This document shows positions 1-5,125 of a stretch of DNA of 5,125 nucleotides, in pieces. The stretch comes from Desulfovibrionaceae bacterium UBA3823 (GTDB lineage Bacteria > Desulfobacterota > Desulfovibrionia > Desulfovibrionales > Desulfovibrionaceae), in NCBI GenBank assembly GCA_002369295.1, contig DFDR01000170.1, positions 1-5,125 of the forward strand. Reading direction: 5' to 3'. The position numbers and the translations under genes were made by a program. The notes under the pieces were generated by a model that worked only from the letters and a program-made list of their open reading frames with translations, ran no database searches and was not told where the DNA came from. Position 1 is the first letter of the stretch. Every line of letters begins with the position of its first letter.

Positions 1-601
1 TCAGGGCCATGTTGGCATTCTGCTCAATCAGCAGAACCGTAACGCCCTGGGCGTTGATTTCACGGATGATGTCAAAGATCCCGCGAACCACCAGCGGAGC
101 CAGGCCCAGCGAGGGCTCATCCATCATGATGAGTTTGGGCTTGCACATCAAAGCCCTGGCAACCGCTAGCATCTGCTGCTCGCCGCCGGAGAGGGTGCCC
201 GCCATCTGCTCCCTGCGCTCGTGGAGTCGGGGGAAGAGCTCGTAGATCCAGCGCAGCGTCTTGACCTTGCAGGGCTCGCTCCTGACGAGGAAGGCGCCGA
301 GCATGAGGTTCTCCTCGACGGTCATGGTGCCGAAGACCCGGCGCCCCTCGGGGGCCTGGGCCACGCCGAAGCCCACGATCTCGTGGCTTGGGTGCTTAAG
401 CAGGTCGATGCCGTCGAAGACGATGCGGCCTTCCACGGGGTTCACAAGGCGGCTGATGGAGAGCAGGGTCGTGCTCTTGCCCGCGCCGTTGGCGCCGAGC
501 AGGGTCACAATCTCGCCTTCGTCCACGTGCAGGGAGATGCCGTGCAGCACCTCCACCTGGCCGTAGGAGACGTGGAGATTCTCGATTTCCAGGAGGGCCA
601 T
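1..601 (-). CDS. livF: Branched-chain amino acid ABC transporter ATP-binding protein LivF (3' end cut off by window)
   Basis: This is the second ATPase of the LIV/HAAT importer; it hydrolyses ATP at the cytoplasmic face of LivHM as a partner of LivG. Translating the minus strand from the ATG at 601 gives 200 uninterrupted residues up to the window edge. E. coli LivF has about 237, so roughly 37 C-terminal residues lie outside. Visible motifs are Walker A GANGAGKST (36-44), the LivF-type Q-loop region APEGRRVF (83-90), MTVEENL (93-99), ELFPRLHERR (121-130), signature LSGGEQQ (137-143), Walker B LIMMDEP (157-163) and D-loop LGLAP (165-169). The switch position reads IEQN (192-195), with Gln in place of the usual His, as is normal for LivF. 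The start lies 2 bases after the livG stop and has an upstream GAGGTG at 8-base spacing. Identification is firm; only the C-terminus is unseen. Confidence 0.96.
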   Translation of the reverse strand, partial: MALLEIENLHVSYGQVEVLHGISLHVDEGEIVTLLGANGAGKSTTLLSISRLVNPVEGRIVFDGIDLLKHPSHEIVGFGVAQAPEGRRVFGTMTVEENLMLGAFLVRSEPCKVKTLRWIYELFPRLHERREQMAGTLSGGEQQMLAVARALMCKPKLIMMDEPSLGLAPLVVRGIFDIIREINAQGVTVLLIEQNANMAL

Positions 602-603
602 GG

Positions 604-1376
<773 letters not shown>

Positions 1377-1380
<4 letters not shown>

Positions 1381-2363
1381 GCCTTGCCCTCCTCTCCGGC
1401 GCCGCTCCGGTCAGGGATGCGGTAGCGTCTCGGCCTTGGCGGCATGAGGCCCTGCGGGCGCCAGACCATCATGATCATCATGGCGAGGCCGAAGAAGAGC
1501 ATGCGGGCGGACGAGAACTCGCGCAGAAGCTCGGGCAGGCCGATGAAGAGGAAGGAGCTGACGAGCACGCCGAGCTGGCTTCCGCCGGCAAGGATGACCA
1601 CGGCAAAGATGATGACCGACTCCATGAAGTTGAAGGAGGCGGGCGCGATGGTGGTCATCTTGGCCGCGTACAGGGTGCCCGCCATGCCGGCCCAGAAGGC
1701 GCCGAGCACGAAGGCCATGAGCTTGTAGTGGGTCACGTCGACGCCGCAGCCTTCGGCAGCCACGTCGTCTTCCTTGATGTAGTTGAGCGCGCGGCCGATG
1801 CGCGAGCGCCAGAGCCAGTGGAAGAGGAGTATCGTCGCGGCGCACATGCCCCAGACGAGGTAGTAGAAGTGGACGCTCTTCACGATGCGGAAGCCGAAGA
1901 AGCGGGGCCTGGCGATGCCGAAGATGCCGTTGGAGCCGCCGGTGATGCCGAAGACGTCGTTGGTGAGCGCGATGCGCACGATCTCGACGATGCCGACGGT
2001 AACGATGAGCAGGTAGTCGCCGCGCAGGTGCATGATGGGCCTCGCCACCAGCAGGGCCACGAGGGCGGCCGCAAGGCCGGCCAGGGGCATGGTCGCAAAG
2101 ATGGACCACTGGTACATGGTGTTGAGGATGGCGGTGACGTAGGCGCCGACGGCGTAGAAGGCCGCGTGGCCCATGTGGAAGATGCCTGCATGCCCGAGGA
2201 TGACGTTGAGGGAGAGCGAGAGGATGGCGTAGAGGCCTATGCTCACGCACACGTCGATCCAGTAGGCGTTGAGGAAGAGGGGCAGGACGGCGATGAGCAG
2301 GCCCATGGCAATGGCGCCGTAGGTCCGCTTGTCCGAAAAGTCGAGGAAGGCGCTCTGGCTCAT
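1377..2363 (-). CDS. livM: Branched-chain amino acid ABC transporter permease LivM
   Basis: This is one of the two inner-membrane permeases of the LIV importer; it forms the translocation path with LivH. It is 328 residues and mostly hydrophobic, with several membrane helices beginning around residues 16-31 and 38-56. Family motifs are SLNVILGHAGIFHMGHAAF (51-69), AVGAYVTA (71-78), HLRGDYLLIVTVGIVEIVRI (112-131), TGGSNGI (141-147) and the ATPase-contacting loop RIGRALNYIKEDDVAAEGCG (188-207). The C-terminal part keeps LPELLREF and the WRPQGL end motif. The conserved glycine stretch, LGGMGSQ in E. coli LivM, reads LAGGSQ here (258-263), one residue shorter. The start ATG overlaps the livH stop as ATGA and has only a weak upstream GGCGGA, so translation probably depends on coupling to livH. 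A hydrophilic tail of about 20 residues (PRPRRYRIPDRSGAGEEGKA) follows the last helix. Confidence 0.96.
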
Positions 2364-3265
2364 AGCTTGTCCGCCGTGCGTTCGCCCAGCAGGCCGGTCG
2401 GGCGGATGATGAGGATGAGGATGAGCACGAGGAAGGCGACCGCGTCCTTCCAGGCCACGGCGAGGTAGGCGGAGGCCATGGCCTCGATGATGCCGAGGAG
2501 CAGGCCGCCGACCATGGCGCCGGGAATGTTGCCAATGCCGCCGAGGATGGCCGCGGTGAAGGCCTTGAGGCCGTAGGACCAGCCCATGAGGAAGTCGATC
2601 TGGCCGTAGTAGATGCCGACCATGATGCCGGCGACGCCGCCGAGGCCGGGACCGATGAGGAAGACCAGCGAGATGACGCGGTTGACGTTGATGCCCATGA
2701 GCCTGGCCGCGCCCTGATCGATGGCGACGGCGCGGATGGCGGCGCCCGTCCGGGTGCGCTGCATGAAGAGCTGCAGGGCGACCATCAGCACGATGCTGCC
2801 CGCGATGACGAGCAGGCGCATGCCCGGGATGGCGGTGCCGAAGATGGTGACCGTGAAGTCGGGGCGCAGGAAGTCGGGATAGACATAGACGCGCGCGCCG
2901 TAGATGAGCATGAGCGCGTTTTCGAAGAAAATCGAGGCGCCCAGGGCGCTGACCACGGCGCTGAGACGGCCGGCGGAGCGCAGGGGGCGGTAGGCAACGC
3001 GCTCAAGCAGGTAGCCCACGAGGGCGACCAGCAGCGCGACCATGACGAAAACGAGCAGAACCGCGGAAAAGGGCTGGAGGATGCCGGCGACGTTGCAGCT
3101 GACGAGGATGGTCAGGCCAAGGTAGGCGCCGATGGCAAAGAGGTCGCCGTGGGCAAAGTTGATGAGCTTGAGCACGCCATAGACCATGGTGTAGCCCAAG
3201 GCCACCAGCGCGTAGATGCCGCCGACGGCGAGTCCGTTGAGAAGCTGCTGAACGAAGAATTCCAT
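2360..3265 (-). CDS. livH: Branched-chain amino acid ABC transporter permease LivH
   Basis: This is the other inner-membrane permease of the importer. From the ATG at 3265 it is 301 residues. Family motifs are QQLLNGLAVGGIYALVALGY (6-25), TMVYGVLKLINFAHGDLF (26-43), AIGAYLG (44-50), ERVAYRPLR (88-96), the cytoplasmic loop TGAAIRAVAIDQGAARLMGI (173-192) that contacts the ATPases, and the conserved segment GLKAFTAAILGGIGNIPGA (232-250). IIRPTGLLG ends the last helix. An in-frame TTG at 3274 would add three residues, but the ATG aligns better with known LivH N-termini. Neither start has a recognisable Shine-Dalgarno, because an 11-bp stem-loop (3276-3302) occupies the upstream sequence and ends 10 bases before the ATG. 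The gene is 57 bases after livK and overlaps livM by ATGA. Identity is firm; the exact start is less certain. Confidence 0.95.
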   Translation of the reverse strand: MEFFVQQLLNGLAVGGIYALVALGYTMVYGVLKLINFAHGDLFAIGAYLGLTILVSCNVAGILQPFSAVLLVFVMVALLVALVGYLLERVAYRPLRSAGRLSAVVSALGASIFFENALMLIYGARVYVYPDFLRPDFTVTIFGTAIPGMRLLVIAGSIVLMVALQLFMQRTRTGAAIRAVAIDQGAARLMGINVNRVISLVFLIGPGLGGVAGIMVGIYYGQIDFLMGWSYGLKAFTAAILGGIGNIPGAMVGGLLLGIIEAMASAYLAVAWKDAVAFLVLILILIIRPTGLLGERTADKL

Positions 3266-3275
3266 GACGATCAAA

Positions 3276-3302
3276 GCGCAGGGGGCTGAATGCCCCCTGC
3301 GC
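3276..3302 (-). terminator. Intercistronic stem-loop between livK and livH, probable partial terminator or mRNA stabiliser
   Basis: The arms GCGCAGGGGGC and GCCCCCTGCGC are perfect 11-bp complements around a 5-base loop, lying wholly between the livK stop and the livH start. On the transcribed strand the stem is followed by UUUGAUC, so only three U follow it. That is poor for full Rho-independent termination and fits attenuation or protection of the upstream message from 3' exonucleases. Such elements after a binding-protein gene commonly raise its level over the permease genes. The structure is seen directly; the function is inferred. Confidence 0.75.
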
Positions 3303-3322
3303 GGAAAGTTTGCTGTGCTTGG

Positions 3323-4450
3323 CTAGTTCTTGGGCTGAAGGATAAAGTGGCCCTGCTCGTCCACGGTGTAGACGCGGTAGAAGTCGCCGATGCGGTCGCC
3401 CTTGTCGTTGAAGCCCATCTTGCCGGAGAGGGCGGGCTCGTCCCTGAGGGTCTTCAGGAAGGCGCCCATGGCCTCGGGGTCGGTCTTGCCGGCCTTGATG
3501 GCCGCTTCGATGGCCTTGTAGGCGTCGCCGGCGAGCACGGCCCACACGGAGACGGGCACGGCATTGTAGGCGGCCTTGAAATCTTCCAGGAAGGCCTTGG
3601 CTTCAGGCGTGTCCATGTCCTGCGGGAGGGGCGGGCTCACAAAGGAGAAGCCCTTGGCCGCATCGGGGCCGGCAATCTTGACGAGGTCGGCGTGGTTGGA
3701 CGCGTCGCCGCCCATCATGGGCACGGACCAGCCCATCTCCTTCATCTGGCGCAGGAGCATGCCGGCTTCGGGATAGTAGCCCGTGAAGAAGATGAAGTCC
3801 GGGCTGGCGGCCTTGATCTTGGTGAGCGTCGCCGTGTAGTCGCGCTCGCCGGGAGTCAGGGCGTCGAAGAAGACGATCTCGACCTTGCCGTTCAGGATCT
3901 GCTTCGTCTCGCTGGCGAGGCCCTTGGCATAGGAGGAGTTGTCGTGCACGATGGCGAGCCGCTTGGCGCCGGCGCGCTGGATGGCGCCGGCGGCGAACTT
4001 GCCCTGGTCGTCGTCGCGGGGACAGGTCCTGAAGAAGAGGGGCAGCTTCTTTTCCGTGAGGCGGATGCTGGTGGAGCCCGTGCCGATCTGCAGGATGTTC
4101 GACTCGTCGTAGATGTTCTGGGTGGCTTCGGTCACGGCAGAGCCGTAGGTGCCGATGACGGCCTTGACGCCGGCGCTGGCGAGCTTCTGGGCAGCCAGGG
4201 CGGCGGAGCGGGGATCGCCGGCATCGTCTTCCACGATGAGCTCGATCTGCATGCCGTTGATGCCGCCGGCCTTGTTGGTCTTGTCGACGAGCAGCGTGAC
4301 GATCTGCTGCATGTCGAGGCCCTCAGAGGCCCATTTGCCCGTTTTTGGACACATCAGTCCTATTTTGAACGATGCTGCGGCGCTGGCGCCCTGGACAGGC
4401 AGGGCGAGCACCATTGCGAGGCACGCAAGGAGAAGCGATATACGTTTCAT
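3323..4450 (-). CDS. livK: Branched-chain amino acid ABC transporter periplasmic substrate-binding protein (LivK/LivJ family)
   Basis: This periplasmic protein captures the amino acid and delivers it to LivHM. It is 375 residues with a clear Sec signal peptide: MKR, a hydrophobic core from about 4 to 19, and likely cleavage after ASA (22-24). The mature part has the type 1 periplasmic-binding-protein pattern: TNKAGGINGMQIELIVEDDA (58-77), VIGTYGS (98-104), IGTGSTS (122-128), FRTCPRDDDQG (140-150), HDNSSYAKGLA (169-179), FTGYYPEAG (222-230) and GGD (247-249). By my alignment from memory with E. coli LIV-binding protein, Ser104, Thr127, Tyr225 and Asp249 match Ser79, Thr102, Tyr202 and Glu226, which contact the alpha-amino and carboxyl groups. 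That supports an amino acid ligand without fixing the side chain. The E. coli disulfide cysteine Cys78 is Gly103 here. The start has GGGGGA at 5-base spacing. As first gene of the operon, it probably follows the promoter directly. Confidence 0.96.
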   Translation of the reverse strand: MKRISLLLACLAMVLALPVQGASAAASFKIGLMCPKTGKWASEGLDMQQIVTLLVDKTNKAGGINGMQIELIVEDDAGDPRSAALAAQKLASAGVKAVIGTYGSAVTEATQNIYDESNILQIGTGSTSIRLTEKKLPLFFRTCPRDDDQGKFAAGAIQRAGAKRLAIVHDNSSYAKGLASETKQILNGKVEIVFFDALTPGERDYTATLTKIKAASPDFIFFTGYYPEAGMLLRQMKEMGWSVPMMGGDASNHADLVKIAGPDAAKGFSFVSPPLPQDMDTPEAKAFLEDFKAAYNAVPVSVWAVLAGDAYKAIEAAIKAGKTDPEAMGAFLKTLRDEPALSGKMGFNDKGDRIGDFYRVYTVDEQGHFILQPKN

Positions 4451-4513
4451 AGGGATCCCCCGTTGATGAGCGCGGCCGGCTTATGGCGGCAGAAGGCCTG
4501 CCTCTCGCCGGAC

Positions 4514-4535
4514 GCATGTCTGGAACGAGACATGC
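4514..4535. promoter_or_regulatory. Perfect inverted repeat upstream of livK, candidate operator or leader hairpin
   Basis: The arms GCATGTCT and AGACATGC are exact 8-bp complements separated by 6 bases. They lie 64 bases before the livK start in a non-coding gap that must hold the operon promoter unless transcription reads through from the gene upstream. A weak -10-like TAGCAT (minus strand, 4532-4537) overlaps one arm, with no convincing -35 before it. A second small stem (GGCAG/CTGCC, 4488-4502) lies nearer the gene. The 22-bp dyad has the size of a dimeric repressor site but could also fold in the mRNA leader. I cannot name a regulator. Confidence 0.45.
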
Positions 4536-4551
4536 TACACCTGTTTCGCGC

Positions 4552-4610
4552 AAAAAAAAAGGCCTAATTTCGCTTTCGAAGGCTGCCAGCGCCTCTGGCG
4601 CGCGGCTGGC
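4552..4610 (-). terminator. Probable Rho-independent terminator of the Hpt-like gene
   Basis: Reading the minus strand after the stop at 4640, a bulged GC-rich hairpin comes first: GCCAGC pairs with GCUGGC (4605-4610 with 4585-4590), then an inner 3-bp stem with loop AGA. A smaller hairpin follows at 4562-4583, pairing GCCU with AGGC and UCG with CGA, with an unpaired AAUU on its 3' side. Nine consecutive U (4552-4560) come one base after it. The U tract is strong, but the stem next to it is imperfect, so efficiency is uncertain. It should separate the Hpt-like transcript from the liv operon. Confidence 0.6.
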
Positions 4611-4639
4611 GCCAGCCGGAACGGCGCGTCCTGGCCGGC

Positions 4640-4975
4640 CTATCCCGCCAGATAGCCGGCTATGGCGCAGAGCGTGTCCGGCACGGCAGTGGCGTAGCGG
4701 CCGTAGAGCATCTCGGTGTCGGCGCCAGCCCGCACGGCAAGCTCCAGCTCGCGGCCTCTGGCCGCCAGTTCGGTGCAGCCGAGCTCGTCGGCATGGACGC
4801 GGACCTCGTGGACGGATTCCCGCGCCTTGTCGAGCTCGCCCCGGTTCAGGGCCGCGAAGACCACGGCGGGGCTGGCATCGGCCAGCTGCATGAAGGCGCG
4901 CAGCTTCTGCGCGTAGACGCGGGCGTCGCCGCCGGCCTTTTCAAGTCCCAGCTTCCAGTCGAGTATGGAGTCCAT
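4640..4975 (-). CDS. Small Hpt-like (histidine phosphotransfer) domain protein
   Basis: This 111-residue protein is soluble and alanine-rich, has no signal peptide or membrane segment, and looks entirely helical. It follows the Hpt domain pattern: an N-terminal GLEKAGGDARVYAQKLRAFM (10-29) like the Hpt opening GL.R.GGD...Y..LL..F, then ALNRGELDKARESVHEVRVH (42-61) and DELGCTELAARGRELELAVR (63-82). Aligned with the usual HSLKGSAGNLG core, HEVRVHADELG (56-66) puts His56 at the phosphoacceptor site. The neighbouring Lys is Arg and the usually conserved Gly is Val60. If active, it would relay phosphoryl groups between a hybrid kinase and a response regulator; no partner is visible here. The start is supported by CAGGAG at 7-base spacing and an upstream promoter-like sequence. 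The probable terminator makes it a separate unit from the liv genes. It could instead be a diverged domain that no longer carries phosphate. I do not recognise a named gene. Confidence 0.72.
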   Translation of the reverse strand: MDSILDWKLGLEKAGGDARVYAQKLRAFMQLADASPAVVFAALNRGELDKARESVHEVRVHADELGCTELAARGRELELAVRAGADTEMLYGRYATAVPDTLCAIAGYLAG

Positions 4976-5049
4976 GATACCGCTCCTGCGTTGTTGCTGC
5001 TTGTGGGGTGGTCGGGATGCGCGCTGGCGTGAGCCGGCGCAGGCGAGCC

Positions 5050-5078
5050 GTTATGTCCTAGAGGACAGGACTTGTCTA
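5050..5078 (-). promoter_or_regulatory. Candidate sigma70 promoter for the Hpt-like gene, with overlapping dyad
   Basis: On the minus strand TAGACA (5073-5078; five of six match TTGACA) is followed after 17 bases by CATAAC (5050-5055; four of six match TATAAT), predicting a start near 5043 and a leader of roughly 65-70 bases. TGTCCT and AGGACA (5054-5067) form a 6-bp inverted repeat with a 2-base spacer that overlaps the -10, where a repressor could act. The remaining stretch out to 5125 shows no gene that I can support. Confidence 0.45.
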
Positions 5079-5125
5079 GCGGCTTGGGCGTCTGGGGCGC
5101 ACGGCAGCCGGACGGCGGAGGGGGG

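Noticed and set aside
1728..2468. 246-codon plus-strand frame opposite livM and the end of livH
   Set aside because: Its Asp/Glu/Gly/Val/His-rich composition is the expected mirror of hydrophobic permease codons.
1411..2535. 374-codon minus-strand frame across livM and the end of livH
   Set aside because: It is extremely rich in Arg, His and Pro, the signature of an out-of-frame read of GC-rich genes, and it conflicts with the clear LivM and LivH frames.
3263..3274. TTG at 3274 as the livH start
   Set aside because: It abuts the stem-loop, has no ribosome site, and adds three residues not expected from LivH alignments; the ATG at 3265 is preferred, though not proven.
3003..3545. 180-codon minus-strand frame bridging the livK-livH gap
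   Set aside because: It is Arg-rich and out of frame with both real genes; it stays open only because the short gap has no stop in that frame.
4418..4450. LivK as a lipoprotein, from LLAC at residues 7-10
   Set aside because: The cysteine is too close to the N-terminus, inside the hydrophobic core, and a good signal peptidase I site (ASA, 22-24) follows.
3323..4450. Urea transporter (Urt) operon instead of LIV
   Set aside because: The binding protein is shorter than typical UrtA, and its aligned contact residues match amino acid binding. Substrate side-chain preference remains open.
4532..4560. liv operon promoter using TAGCAT as -10 and the T tract as -35
   Set aside because: The -10 is poor and the -35 would be only a run of T, which the terminator explains better. 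The true liv promoter could not be fixed from sequence alone.
3290..4567. 425-codon open frame on the plus strand, longer than the livK gene it opposes
   Set aside because: It is the antisense of livK, kept open by the GC-rich codon bias. It shows no family motif, is full of Gly/Val/Asp/Ala runs typical of such shadows, and runs into the A tract and intergenic DNA.

Overview
The window is a GC-rich bacterial segment in which every gene I can support lies on the minus strand. It holds most of a branched-chain (hydrophobic) amino acid ABC transporter operon of the HAAT/LIV type. Upstream of it is a small separate gene for a probable histidine-phosphotransfer (Hpt) domain protein. G or C fills most third codon positions. 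The periplasmic binding protein with its Sec signal peptide indicates a Gram-negative host. The protein style resembles Desulfovibrio-like sulfate reducers (Desulfovibrionaceae), but that is an impression from family resemblance, not a search result.

Layout in transcription order, from high to low coordinates: (1) 5050-5078, a plausible sigma70 promoter with a dyad over its spacer and -10; (2) 4640-4975, the 111-residue Hpt-like protein; (3) 4451-4639, an intergenic stretch with a GC-rich hairpin, a nine-U tract that probably terminates the Hpt transcript, and a perfect 8-bp inverted repeat ahead of livK; (4) 3323-4450, livK, the binding protein; (5) a 57-base gap containing a perfect 11-bp stem-loop; (6) 2360-3265, livH; (7) 1377-2363, livM; (8) 604-1380, livG; (9) 1-601, livF, cut by the left edge after 200 residues. 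livH/livM and livM/livG overlap by ATGA, and livG/livF are 2 bases apart, so the four membrane and ATPase genes look translationally coupled.

Functionally, LivK captures an amino acid in the periplasm, LivH and LivM form the membrane channel, and LivG and LivF power uptake with ATP. Residues that align with the alpha-amino and carboxyl contacts of E. coli LIV-binding protein are kept in LivK, which supports an amino acid substrate. The stem-loop after livK probably makes the binding protein more abundant than the membrane complex.

I do not see a new multi-gene system here. The points most worth a second look are the divergent Hpt protein with no partner kinase in view, the stem-loop directly before a livH start that lacks a Shine-Dalgarno sequence, the inverted repeats upstream of livK and of the Hpt gene, and small departures from family motifs in LivM and LivG.
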